A DNA stretch of 59,955 nucleotides from Bifiguratus adelaidae (taxonomy: Eukaryota; Mucoromycota; Endogonomycetes; Endogonales): contig MVBO01000090.1 of assembly GCA_002261195.1 (NCBI GenBank), positions 1-59,955 on the forward strand, in the 5' to 3' direction. Positions within the stretch are counted from its first letter, which is position 1. Each line of letters begins with the position of its first letter. The notes under the pieces were generated by a model. That model was not told the origin of the DNA. It did no database searches and saw only the letters and a list, made by a program, of their open reading frames with translations. Positions 21,139 through 33,215 of this stretch are shown piece by piece. The translations under genes were made by a program, and so were the position numbers.

Positions 21139-23590
21139 ATGGCTAGCCCTTTGAACGAAAAAGTGGAAAGTGAGGCAACGGCACCTGCTTCCGTTTGGAT
21201 AGAAGATTTGAATGAAGCTCGCCGTGGTAGCATTGGCTCCGCAGAACGTGAACCAGAAAGCAATGAAGGAGAGCTTGGTGTAAAGCGAGACTTGTCGCCT
21301 CGACAAGTGTCCATGATTGCGCTGGCGGGAACCATTGGTGAGTCTCATGACGTGAACATGTGAGGTTTTACTGACTTCATCGTGATGTACAGGTACGGGC
21401 ATGTTTTGTACGTTATCCGCAGCAATTCTTTGTGTTTCTGATCTGACATGCTGTGTCCTTTCCTTACGTGAATTCGTCAAACAGTGAACTCTGGACGAAG
21501 GCAGGTTACCATATCAGGTTCTTCGCACACCAATCTCATGTATTGCTTTCGAATATCAGTCTTGCCACAGGTGGTCCCGTTGGCCTATTTCTGGTATGCC
21601 GATGCATTGTCCTCAGGTAGCTGATTCAATTTTAATACATTCTTCAGGCTTATTTCTTCATGGGATGTTTGATTGGTGGGATGATCCTTTCCTTGGGCGA
21701 GGTAAGTCGCGGTATGGTTGCCTCGCGCATTGGTTTGTAATCAAAGGCTTGCACCAGATGACAGTATTTTCTCCAACGATTGGAGGCTTCGTCGAGATGG
21801 GAACGAAATACGTCGATCCAGCCCTCGGGTTTGCTCTAGGCATCAATTACATTGTTCAAGTGGGCATCGCAGTACCTGCGGAAATGGTTGCTGTAAGCAT
21901 CATTATAGAGTACGTAGAATCATTACTGCAGAGGACTCCGACTCACCGGTACCATCGTTTCGACAGATATTGGGATAAGAATACAAGTCACCAAGCAATC
22001 TACTTTACCATAGTCCTGGTATTGCTCACGTTGCTGAATTTAATTGGAGTCAAGGTAGGTCTTCGGCGTGATAACTTTAGACTGGAATTGACGTCTTACC
22101 ATTGTTCAGTACTACGGTGAGGTGGAGGTATGGATCATGGAGATGCACTGAAGTAGGATCTGGTCTCTGAAATCTTCGTTTGCTTTGATATACAGTTCTG
22201 GTTCGCCATGATGAAGGTTACAACGATCGTCGGTTTGATCATTTTTGGCATTGTCATCAATGTGGGAGGCGGACCGAATCACCAATACATTGGAGGCACA
22301 TATTGGAGAGAAGCGCCCTTCAACACCAGCTGGAATAACATACAGCCAGCTTCGTGGGCAGGCTTTCTTGGATTCTGGTAAGCATTGGCTGGTTTCTGCC
22401 GCGTTCCATTATTACCGGCCCGGCTGACGATACTCTATAAGGGCGGTTCTGGTACAGGCTGCCTTTTCGTTTGGAGGTATTGAAGGTATCGCTGTCCTTG
22501 CTGGTGAAGCACGCAACCCTCGTAGCACAATGCGTTCCGCTGTACGAACCGTATTCTATCGCATCGGTAAGCGAGATTTGCTGATATTGGCTGACAGCGA
22601 ATCTCATCATCTGTTCTATATTCTTTCACAGCTGGTCTGTACATCCTTACAGTCTTGATGATTGGACTCAATGTACCCCAAAACTCGCCGGACCTTCTGG
22701 GTGCCATCGCAAGCGGCAGTGGCAATGCTAGTTCTTCTCCTTTTGTCGTCATTTGCAATATCGCAGGAGTCAAGGTGCTTCCTGATATCATCAACGCCGT
22801 CGTCATGACCTCAGCCTTCAGTGCCGGTAACGAAGATGTTTATGCCTCTTCAAGGACTTTGCTTGCCATGGCTCGAGAAGGTGGGTGTGAGGTGCAATTA
22901 CTCCATATTGCGGAGCTCCAATCTACGTTGCAGGCAAAATGCCAAAGATTTTCCTCCGCACAAATCGATTCGGTGTTCCATATGTTGCTGTCCTCGCTAC
23001 GAGCTGTCTTGGATTATTGGCATTCCTTACCTTGGGAAGCGGTTCCGCACAAGCATTTAGCTGGTTGACGAATTTGTCAAGCAAGTATCCTGGCGTAAAA
23101 GATGGGCTACGCTAACCATTCGCAATCTGAAAAACAGCCTTAGCAAGTCTACTTTGTTGGACATCGATTTGCATCGCCTATATACGATTTCATCATGCTA
23201 CCAAGGTTCAAGGCCTTGATCGCAGCAAATTTCAGCTTCGCGGATGGTTCCAGCCTATTCCAGCTTATATTTGCGCCTTATCATTTTCCGTCATCATTCT
23301 ATTCAATGGCTTTACATCATTCATTCCAACCTTTAGTAAGTGTTGGAAGGAAAGTGCTGCAGAGCAAACCGAAATCTCACCATCCGCTTGCAGATTACCA
23401 AAACTTCCTTGCGGCATATTTGACTGTACCCATCTTCTTCGTTGCCTTCTTTGGCTGGAAGATCTTCTCAAAGTCAAAATTCGTTGACCTTGAAAGCGTT
23501 GATTTGTCGGTTGGATTCGACGAACCGAAATATGGACATAACTTTCAGTCGATGCCTGAGGTAGAGGTTCCTGTGTCCAAGCAGGTATAA
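21139..23590 (+). CDS. Amino-acid/polyamine permease, APC superfamily
   Basis: Fourteen exons: 21139-21337, 21393-21407, 21485-21500, 21560-21593, 21648-21701, 21758-21909, 21967-22054, 22110-22127, 22196-22377, 22442-22566, 22632-22880, 22934-23080, 23138-23335, 23394-23590. Together they give 557 residues in one frame. Exons of 15, 16 and 18 nt are needed to build MIALAGTIGTGMFLNSGR and KYYGEVEFWF. Introns 3 (21501) and 12 (23081) have GC donors. The first span carries the family motif GTIGTGMFL; later come GGPVGLFL, FSPTIGGFVEMG, the YGEVEFWFA motif and a long C-terminal tail. It should import amino acids with protons at the plasma membrane. ATG 21139 is preferred over the in-frame ATG 21106 because of better context (GTCATGG). 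Confidence 0.9.
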
Positions 23591-23889
23591 TTTTAGCGGA
23601 GGTGGAATACTGATGGCCATAACCGATCAAGGCTGCAAGTACCTGAAAGTATAGACATTTGCGTATATTGTTGTTGCAGATAGAGGTTGTGAAACAATGA
23701 TCGTTTTCAAAGACAGGTTTATCAGTAGATGTGTTAAAATGTCGGCTTTTCAAGCGATGGACGAGAGAAGGTTAAGCGTATCGACTTTAGTTACGAGTAA
23801 AAGGGAATGGATAAGTGTCATACATGAGGATAAATGTTATACAACTTCCATAGTTTCTACTTGAAGTACAAAAGGTGCGTATGATTTTG

Positions 23890-25480
23890 TTACAAGTTGT
23901 AGCCTCGGCTTCGGAGGAACTTTGCTTCCAACATCCTCAAAGGTGGAAAAGCTATAGCTGTGAAAGCAGTAGCCAATTCGAATCCAATATCACCTCCAAA
24001 TTGACCGATGGGTGAAGCAAGAGGCCCGATCCACCATACTTGATCCATACCAAGCACTGCACCGGCTACACCAAAGCCAAGCGCAATGAAAGCGGCGATA
24101 CCGAGAGTATGTGATTTCGGATCGTTCCAGGTCTCGGCAGCAAAGTAATTGGCATAGTTGCACTTTCTGAAAATGATGAACTCTTCGACATAGATGGTGA
24201 CGTAAATGGCGAGCCAGTACCCGAGAACATTCATAAAGTCTTCAAGACTTGCTGCAAAGTTTGTGGCACCAACGATGGCAATGGGAATGTAGACACCGGT
24301 TCCGATGATGGCGTATACGTTTCTGGGGATATACTGGAACCATGTGCCGAGAACTTGCATAGATAGACCGAGGGAATAGATGTTGATGATGTTGTTGGCA
24401 ACCACAGAAAGCATGAAAATGACCATGAGGAATTTTCCAAAACCTCCAACGGATTGCAGTGATGCCCAAACAAGACCTCCGAGTTGTTCATTAGCATACA
24501 GAGTTGCCCAGTCAGAGTTAGCGGAAGTGACGGCCATAACGGCAGCTCCGAGCATTTGAACCAGGATAAGAGGAACATTGAGCCCGAGGTAGGCCCAAAG
24601 CGCAACTTTGATAGCGGGAGCTTCTGCAGACATGTAAACGTTGTAATCACTGGCCAACGAAGTCCAACCTATAGCGAAACCCCAGATTGTTCCAGCAAAC
24701 GAGAGAACATCGCCGGCTTCGGTAGTGCCAAAGCCCATTGGCACATTGACGAAGTGCTTGGCGGAACATCCCAGCATGATGATGAAAGCGATTGCAGTGG
24801 GTATCCAGCTGTAGCGTTCGTAAACATGCACATACTTGTACCCGGCAAAGCCGAGCACGAGGGTGATGATGGCAACGATGACGATACCGACGGCATTAGA
24901 GAGGGTTTCATTGGCAACGACACGAAGGATCTGACCTCCGGCAATAGTGTTGATGGCACTCCAACCAATACAGGCTATGCAATTCAGCAAGGCCACGAAC
25001 TTAGTTCCGTACCAACCCCAAGCATACCGAGATCCGACCATTTGTCGGAGACCAAGCTTGGGGCCGAAGGTGGAGAGTAGAGCGACAAAGATGGTTCCGA
25101 AAAGGTTGATGAAGATGATGGTAAGGAAGGAGTCACCAAGTCCCAAACCAAAGAGACCAGGTCCGAGAATACCGATACCAAAAGACGGTATCACACAATC
25201 GGCAGCGAGCCAAACCTCGCCATTGTGCCAGAGCTTGGTATCAACACGAGCATCATCCGGGACGCGCTAAATAGAGGACCATTAGAGTCTCGCCCATAAC
25301 CCAGACATAGCATACGCTTACCTCAATACCTCTTGTTTCAACACCTAAAGCGTCCAGTCGAGAACCCAGGAACTTGAGGTGGTGAAGCGCACCCTGCTTT
25401 TCTTGATGTTCAGTAACGATTTCGCTACCGCTACCAGCTTCGAGGTCTTTCTCCGGCAAAGGATCTTTGAACACGGACAT
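23890..25480 (-). CDS. Cytosine/purine permease, NCS1 family (Fcy2-like)
   Basis: Two exons, 25480-25322 and 25266-23890, joined across a 55-nt intron to give 511 residues, the usual Fcy2 length. The junction restores ETRGIERVPDDARVDTKLW, the conserved NCS1 N-terminal element. Twelve hydrophobic spans follow, beginning with PSFGIGILGPGLFGLGLGDS; other family marks are GPKLGLRQMVGSRYAWGWYG and the span-6 region FAIGWTSLASDYNVYM. Proteins of this branch carry cytosine, adenine, guanine or hypoxanthine with protons. Together with DUR3 and the amino-acid permease it makes three adjacent nitrogen-source transporters. GATAAG sites at 25625 and (reverse) 25869 lie upstream. Confidence 0.92.
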
Positions 25481-25624
25481 GGCAGCCTGGGTGGAACCGG
25501 TGCGAGAACGTTGAGGGTTTCGAGAGAGAGCGTTCCTGAGGCGTCCCGTGCCTTAAAAAGGTCCTGGCAAAAAAAGTTCACTTACCACGTGACTCTGGAT
25601 TTCCTACTTTGTCCATTTTGCATT

Positions 25625-25874
25625 GATAAGGACGGGATTCACCGAATGGGTTATCTGTGATCCCTTGGTACTTGGGTATACGCCTAACGGCATATATCCA
25701 CCACACGGTAAAGACACCGTGGGCTGGGAATGCGGGCATTATTTGATATTGTACGCGCAATGAAGAATATGTAAGGTCTGCTAACGCTGGACCGCTTTAT
25801 CGTTTTCCTTTATAGGCAGGTTTGTCGGACTTTGAATGCACTTACAGGCACAGTTGCCTTGTCTTGCCCTTATC
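25625..25874. promoter_or_regulatory. GATAAG sites upstream of NCS1 permease
   Basis: GATAAG at 25625-25630 (plus) and CTTATC at 25869-25874 (the same motif on the minus strand) lie 145 and 390 nt before the NCS1 start. Binding by a nitrogen GATA factor is inferred. The remaining bases 25481-26378 contain no gene I can support. Confidence 0.4.
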
Positions 25875-26378
25875 TTGTGGTGTTAAGATTCGCAGCTTAT
25901 TACCTCTCGGACAGACTCCACCGAGTTTGACCTGGACACGAGGTTGCACAGCTGCTATGAATGTACTAATTTGATTCTTTTCACCGTGATACATTTGGTT
26001 TACGTTGAGAGGATAAACAGTTACCTATTCTCGCTAATGTACGCGGGCATTTACTGACCGAATCTTGACGCTAAGCCGTCAATCTGGCAGTGTTGTCCGA
26101 GATTCGCTTGGACATGTTCATCCCTACCAGGCAATCTAATTGGACCCATTCTGCAGCGCCTTCAACGTCGCGTGTCACACAACGATCGATGACATCCATT
26201 GGCATTGGAGCTCATGGGATTTTACTGATTACAGTCAGAAGAATTTGGTTGGGAACAAGTTGACGACAACGCTGTAAAATTATTGCCATACATTAAAGGT
26301 TCGTAATAAATATTAGCTCACTACGGACAATTATATGGGCAACGCACCCAGATCTAAGTAATATAAACCAAGAATGGT

Positions 26379-29290
26379 CTAAACCTGCTCATCGGCTTGC
26401 TTGCTGGGGACCTTATTGACATCTTCATAAGCGTCAATCTCAGATTCACCCTCGAGAGGAATACCACGACCTCCGTCAAAGACTGAATCCTCTAGCTTGA
26501 CTCTGAGACCATGTCCTTTGACATTGTCAAGGTAAGTATCCTTGCAGCTTGAGATCAGTCCTGCGGCTTGACAATCGGCAACCTCGCGCTCGCCAATACG
26601 ATAGTCATCACCGGGTAGCCAGACGGTAGGCTGTCTTGCTTTGAAGGACGGATTATCGAAAGCGGAAAGGTTCTTTGACGTTCCAAGTGTAGCGTCTGGA
26701 GCAGTGTCAACGTTGGAAGATATGTTGGCAACTGCGGCTGGTTGTTGATCAACACCAGTCGCTGTCGCATAATTGTCCACCTGTTCCTTTTCGTTGAGCG
26801 GTTGCGTACTGCGGTGGGTAGTGCCAGCGGCAACGAGGTTCGTGGGCAAGAAATGTGTCAGAGAAGGGTAAAGATTGTCGAACGCAATCAGGGAGACTAT
26901 AGTGCCAATCAGGACGATGACCATGATGACACCTTCTCCAAAAGCGCTGTCGAGGAAGAACAAGCCGATCATGGTAAGTTGAGCTACGATGAGACCGACA
27001 AACAAGTAACGTAGGTTCCGCGGGTATGCGAGTCCACCGGTTGGGATGCCCGAGTCGTACACATACATGATTATGTACATGTAAACAATGTAGTAAAGAA
27101 CAAAGTAGAGGGCCACAAATGGAACGATAACGGGAGATATGACGCAGTAGAGTAGGCCGATGCAAAAGACTAGACTTTGTGCCGGAAAGGACGTTCCATA
27201 TTGGAGTGTTGGCAGTTTGCTCTGAAGGTTCCAGATACTTCTCGGTGAGCTCGTCAAAAAGTAGCCAAAGAGGATGTTCAACACCAGTGGAACCAATTGT
27301 AGCAGGGCTTTGGCAGAGGAAGATAGTGCCAAAAGCAAGACATAGGACACAAAGTAACTGTAAATCTTGGGCAATTGCTTGGCGAGCGATTGAACAATAG
27401 AACCGGGGTTAGAGGTGAAGGATTGAACAGAGCTGATGAAACCACCACCAATGGTTGTGACTAGCAAGACTTGCACCACCTGTCATGGATCAATAAAGCC
27501 ATTCTCTCTAAACAGAGAGATCTTACCAAAAAGCCAAAGTACTTGTGCATCATTTCAAAGTCAATGGCCGTGTGAGTGGGAACACCCTCGAATTTGGTCA
27601 ACACTTGATAGGTATTAGAGAGATAGTTCTCTAATGAAAAGAGGCAACTCACATGTGAACACAATAGGGACCAAGGCAAGCAACACAGCAAGTGCCACCG
27701 GAGGTAAAATACCCTGAATAATGCCGGTGACCACACCTAGGTTCTCTAGCGGCTTGAGGAAAGGTAGAGCAGCAATAAGCTGATCCAGCTGAGAGATGGA
27801 TGCAACAAATGTAACTGCGACAGCGAGTGAGCCGATTGTCAAATATGCTTACTCTACACCTACCTGGAATGGCCCAGAAGACGATGATAGCGGAAGCGAT
27901 GGCGTTCGAAATAATCCGTCTCACAATGCGCTGCCAAGGAGAAATGCTCAAATTGGTCCAAACGACATCATCAGGATTGACGTCCACATATTTCGGCGCC
28001 ATTCGCAAAATCTTGTCATAGCAAAGCGCTTGAGCTGCAAGGTGTGCTGCGATTTGTTTACGGAACAGCACAAACGCTGAGCTTCCCTTGGGGTAATCAT
28101 TAGGGCTCTTTTGACCGTTGTCAATCTGGCTATTCAGTTCGGCAATAGATGCACGATAGGTCGTGATTGAATCAACCTTGGGGCCATGGAACGGAATCTT
28201 TGAAGTGCGATGTAGTGGTCTAAGCTTCTCTGGGATTTCGAATTGGGGTTGCTCTTGCGAGTCGGTGGTATAACCGAACTCCTTTAAGTGCTTGGCGGAA
28301 TTCACAATATACTTTGTCTCGACATTCTCCAACTTCTTGACCAGCTTTTCGCGCTCGGCGATCTTCTTGGGTAGATCTTGGGCATTTCTGCAGTCAAAGT
28401 AAGTAATTACATTGAGTTCTGAAGCAGAGCCTACCGATTGAGCCAAATCTTCTCGACTCCACCAGGATATTCGTCAAAGATATGATGAAGAGCAGTCTCA
28501 TTGTTCATGTCTTGTGGAATACTCGTCACGAGGAGTGTGCGGGATTGGACGCTACCAGCATATTCTGGGGAGAGCAACCACTCTTGACGAAAGCGAATGA
28601 ATTTCTGCATTTCATAGAAGATGAGAGCAATGGTGCAGACTATGCAGCCTTGCTTAGTCATGAAGATTCACGGTGTAAAACATGCTTCTCCTTACCTGAA
28701 ATGAGAACGGCAATAATCAAATGGGCCCAATATCTACCACTGCCGATAGAAATGTTACTAATGGTGATTGAGGCCACGCCAGTCTGAGAATTGTTGCCGG
28801 TCCCGTCCACTGCCATCAACAGTGGGGCACCCACGATCGTAAAGAGTGTAAAAACAGCAATGCCGAGGCGAAGGAAGCGTAAAAAGACGTAGGCATCGAG
28901 ACTCGTGCGTGCAATGATGACATCGTCAGGAGTGCGCAACAATGCGGGAAGCCAACTTGTAATTCTACTCGCTAAAGTCGGTGATTGTTTCCTTTAAACG
29001 AGTTAAGTCGACCATGTCAAATTAATATAGGGCGCATGCTGCACTCACTCTTTAGGAACAAGATACGTTCTCGGCGCGTAGACTTTGCGGTTCAAGGCTC
29101 GAACATATCCAAAGATGGTGTAGAGAATGATGCATACCACGCCGTTGAAAATGATCGCGGAAACAAAGGTGGCCGTTTCCGGCGCGCCAGTACTATGCAT
29201 TGTCAGAAACACGTCGAGAGAAAGTGTTTTGGTTATTTACCTGACCTTCTCTTGACTAACTTGTGTGTAGCTGTCTCCTGAACTAGACAT
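26379..29290 (-). CDS. CSC1/OSCA-type calcium-permeable stress-gated cation channel (DUF221, Rsn1-like)
   Basis: Eight exons: 29290-29241, 29192-29049, 28991-28696, 28648-28435, 28387-27864, 27814-27653, 27603-27527, 27479-26379; 855 residues, typical of fungal CSC1/RSN1. Visible parts are the N-terminal spans (ETATFVSAIIFNGVVCIILY, then RVYAPRTYLVP-like YAPRTYLVPKE), the cytosolic RNA-recognition-like region between spans (RTLLVTSIPQDM, DYPKGSSAFVLF, PKYVDVNPDDVVWTNL), and the channel core (FEGVPTHTAIDFEMMHKYFGFL, TIGGGFISSVQSF, ILFGYFLTSSPR). The C-terminal 150 residues are polar. Members conduct calcium and other cations when membranes are stretched or osmotically shocked. All introns are 47-57 nt. 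Confidence 0.92.
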
Positions 29291-30144
29291 GACGACCTTG
29301 GTAAATACGCGCGCACGTGTACCAATATAAAACTTTTGCTAGTACAAAGGGCTTGCGTTTTTGTGTCAATGTCTCGAGCGTCTTAAATACGCAAGTGACA
29401 AGAGCAAGAGAAGAGTTGCCAAGCCAATATTGAGCGCAAAGAGCTAGACCAAGCGCCTCCTGTTGGTAATCGGACCCCCTGCGGCCTATTTCTGATCTGG
29501 AGCGTTGTGTAACCCTGAACGTCACCTACAGCGCACTTTGCCTTTAGCTGGTTTAGCGCGTTCATAGTTGGCGAACATATCTTGGACGTTGACCGGGGAC
29601 GAATGGACGAGACAGGACACGGCCTGTGGATGCTGCAACCGTGATAGACGCAGCTGTTGAAAGACGTTGTAATGTAGCACGTTTTGAGAGAAAAGAATAA
29701 ATGGCTTTGAAAAGTGTGTACAAGGCTCTAGACGCGCGTAGTATCAGCCATTCAAGCATCGAGGCCCTCTGCTGCAAATGGGCATGGTTGACAGTGGTCA
29801 CAGACAATCACATGTTGTCCGTGAATTCCCCCTTCATCTTGGCGAGAGAAAAGCCCACATTCAAGTGCCCCGAAACTCTATCTCCGGAAATGGGCTGCGA
29901 TTGAATGTTTACTAGATGCCCGCGGAAAGCTGGACCCCACTCCACCATCTGATGGAACGATCCGTTTGCTTCCAAGCCTTCAGTTACTAAAAGAAGCCAT
30001 TCCGCCTTTAGGCGGAGGCTGCCTCATTTGGCAAGCATGAGCGCATGGACCCCAGAAAGCTTAAATGACTTTTCTGCAGGAACATCCGTCCCGTGTCCTG
30101 CCCTTGTTCTTGTTCTGCTACTCTCTAAAAGCTGGCTTTGAAGG
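29291..30144. other. Intergenic region with small palindrome
   Basis: Divergent promoter region of the CSC1 channel and the arrestin gene. It holds a short perfect palindrome, TCCGCC-TTTA-GGCGGA at 30001-30016, and no convincing gene. Confidence 0.4.
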
Positions 30145-31683
30145 ATGAGTTGGAAGCTCAAGCGAGTGAATGTGACTCTGGGAGAACCGGATGAATACTT
30201 GGAGCCCAATTCTATAGTGATAGGTAAGCAAGAATTAGCCGTTACGGGGATGAACTTTTGGTCAATACTTGCTCACCGTATATGCGTTTATGTTGCAGGA
30301 TATGTCAACTTTGAGCTTGTGAAGCCTCTCTGTGTACAAAGTATCCGAGTCCGGTAAGCTATAGCAGTTGCATGGAACAACGGCACGTCTGACCGGCACA
30401 TCTCGGCGATGAAGGTTTTTGGGGGAAGAGATTGCTCGAAAAGGTCACGCAAAGAATGAAGGTGAAATACCGCATTCTATCCCGCGATGTGCCAAGTACA
30501 CCATATTCGATGAGGAGTCGCTGATATGGGGACAGGATCAGTTTGGTATGTTTCGTGCGAGACGTTTAATCATCCTTCGGCTTATGAACTCGTGAGCAGC
30601 GCCAGGTGCAGAAGGCCCTTTCGAGCTGGACGAAGGCGAGCACTCTATCCCGTTTACAGTCACCATGCCAGCTGTAAACTATCCGCCAACCTCCAGTGTA
30701 CGTAGGCATCTGTGTCTATGTTGGGATTGATTATCTAAACCTTCCATGTTCAGTTTGACAGCTTTGGATCCGGGACCATCACGTACAAGCTGAAGGCTAT
30801 CTTTGATCTTCCGGGCCTTCCCAACTGGATAGAGACCAAGTCGAAAAAGCAAACCGGGGTCGTCAAATTCCGACCGGCCGTGTGTGGACCTCGGTCACAA
30901 CCCTATGTCTGGGATGATCGGATTTTGCAGGAGAGCAGCAATGTCAAGGAAGCGGTTCTATTGGAGGCGCGTATGCCAAAGTCAACCTTTAGTCCGGGTA
31001 AGTCCTGCCACAGATTCTTGGGATCGGATCTCGTGGCTGACCATATCGCGCTAGGCGAAGATTTATTGCTAGAATTGCAATTGAAAAATCAGTCGACCAG
31101 TTCTATATGTGGACTGAGGTACGAACTACAGCGCAAATCACACCTAAAGTTTTCCATCGCCCACAAGGAGGATACGTACATGACTACATCCATAAGATCC
31201 ATGACCGATAGAGAAACCATGGAATTCAGACTTCAGCCATCTCAATCCACCACCGTTCTTGTTCGACTCTGCATTCCAGATACCGACAGAGTTATGCAAT
31301 CACCCACGTTCCAATCGGCTTTCTATACCACATTGTACCAACTGGGATTCCAGGTCGGATTTCGCGGTACCCTCAGTCCCATCACCACCTGGAGATCCTG
31401 GTCGATTCCCATCTTTCTGGGCAACGTATCGCAGGATCGATACGCTCACTTTGTCAATGTATACCATTACACACAAGCTTTGCACATGCCACAGGGTCTG
31501 CCGAAGCCCGTCATCAGTCGGTGTACAGGCGACAATGCAATGACGGATGCTACCATGTTTTGTCCACCACCTTATCAAGCCAGCAGCACGCCCATGACGC
31601 CTCCTCGATCGGAGCGGTCTTATTCTCTCTCTTCTAGCACATCGTCATCTGGAAGACAAAGAAGCGACAGCTTTGAAGTTTGA
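30145..31683 (+). CDS. Alpha-arrestin-domain protein
   Basis: Six exons: 30145-30223, 30299-30353, 30415-30545, 30600-30697, 30754-30997, 31055-31683; 411 residues. The N-lobe reads NSIVIGYVNFELVKPLCVQS and GPFELDEGEHSIPFTVTMP, and the C-lobe FSPGEDLLLELQLKNQSTSS and RLCIPDTDRVMQSP, the typical two-lobe arrestin layout (Arrestin_N, Arrestin_C). The intron 30998-31054 is a multiple of three; splicing it joins FSPG to EDLL. A C-terminal PPPYQ motif fits the PY motifs with which alpha-arrestins recruit Rsp5/Nedd4 ubiquitin ligases, followed by a serine-rich tail. It probably adapts membrane transporters for ubiquitination and endocytosis; the cargo is not visible. Confidence 0.85.
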
Positions 31684-31840
31684 GGCAACAAAAAGCGTTA
31701 CGACAATGTTTCTCGATTGTATCTTTCTTGTACATTTGCACGTTCATGAATGGGTCATTATAGGGGGCTGTGGAGGTCATGACGATTCTCCGCAAGGACA
31801 CAATAGATATGAGCTTACTCCTTGCTACTTGGTTTGACGT

Positions 31841-33180
31841 CTAGAATATGGGACTCGGTGACCGCAAAGGATGGGGAGAAGTCGTCGAGTCTTCAAGAAG
31901 GCACGATTGCAGACTATCTTGACTGTTGAGGACGATTAATGGCGTCTTTGGATCGGTTGCTTCTAGAACATCCCAGGAATTGTCTTCACTGAACAGCCTT
32001 GATAATGATGATTGAGATTCGTTGCAGATTGATGACGGTTCCATTCGACCTTGAATGCTTTGACTTCTCTGAGATAGCGATGTCTCGCTTGATGGCAATG
32101 ATGCGCAATTTCCTGAAACATTGTCTGGCGGTACTAGCATCCATAATTATCATCTCTTGCACATTGAGCTTAAAGCACGCTCCTAAACATACTTTCCAGG
32201 AAGAATTCAGTCCATTGTCCCGCGTTGTGTGTTTCATCAAGACTGTGCATATACACAGTGGGCGCCTCCAACCATTCCGAATTACTTGGCGGCGAAGACA
32301 ATGCCAAAGATCGCGGCGATGTTGCGGCAATGTTGGTATCATCGATCGATGGGTGGACTGCGTTCATCTCGCTTGAAGGCTGCGTGTTCCTTTCATCTCG
32401 ATTGGGCACGTATACATTATTGCTTTCTAAGACACAATCGTCATCCAATAGATGGGCGGAAGAGTGCCTTGAACTTTCATGAGAAGACGTTATATCCTCC
32501 TCAATAAGCTTGGTCCTTGAACTTGTCCTATCTAGATAGATGTCAATGAACAGCCTATACGAGTATGCGCTTACCATTCAGCATCTGTTGCCTGCTCTGT
32601 TCCCGCAGCTACTTGACGACGTCAGTTCAACTCTTGATCCAATAGCAATGAGCGTCACTTGCTTTCTGCAATCGAAGTTCCTGTCGAAGCGTATCCCAAT
32701 CAATAGACATCAACAATCCAGGGCGATCAGCTAGAGGACGTTGAGTGATCGAAACATTACTATAGTTGCTCACAGGCCCTACTTGTGTCTTGATCCAAGC
32801 GCTGAAGGGCCGCCAAATCATGGCTTACACCATCATATCCATGGTCTCGACCCGCAATCGTTTCGGTCCCTTGCCTTGAATCATGCATTGCTGGTGGGTA
32901 TATGCGCCATGAGACATTTGCCCGTCATCCTTCATGTCACTCGACTTACTAACAGGAGCCATGAGATCATGGCTTGATGCTTGTGCGCTTTCGGGTTGTC
33001 CAGTCGTTTGTCCAAGCCGATGTTCCATTTCTACGCCATATCGTCATTCTTATCGTCCCTTCAACCGCAAACCCCATACATCCGCCACTTACTCATCCTC
33101 TATCGATCAAAGAAGGCTCACTGCTTGCGTTTGTCGCTTCCAATAATCCTTAGTTTGCGTCTTCCACCAACCCAATTCAT
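31841..33180 (-). CDS. Serine-rich protein with MNWVGG start; possible relative of animal C12orf40/REDIC1
   Basis: Seven exons: 33180-33129, 33030-32950, 32890-32774, 32730-32663, 32608-32575, 32531-32193, 32133-31841; 327 residues, every phase consistent. Introns 1 and 4 have GC donors (GCAAGC at 33128, GCAAGT at 32662). The protein opens MNWVGGRRKLRIIGSDK. From memory, the animal meiotic protein C12orf40/REDIC1 opens with MNWVGG and a basic run, so they may be related; this is not tested. A helical, charged stretch follows (MSIDWDTLRQELRLQKLREQ), then a long disordered part rich in S, D and E. No enzyme domain is seen. Its ATG is only 35 bases from the divergent CSN7 ATG. The exon 1-2 join is the least certain part. 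Confidence 0.6.
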
Positions 33181-33215
33181 GAAATAAGCTGCTTGTGTGG
33201 ACTGTCCTCTACACC

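Noticed and set aside
30001-30016. Perfect palindrome TCCGCC-TTTA-GGCGGA
   Set aside because: A 6-bp stem is common by chance and no gene boundary or RNA feature goes with it.
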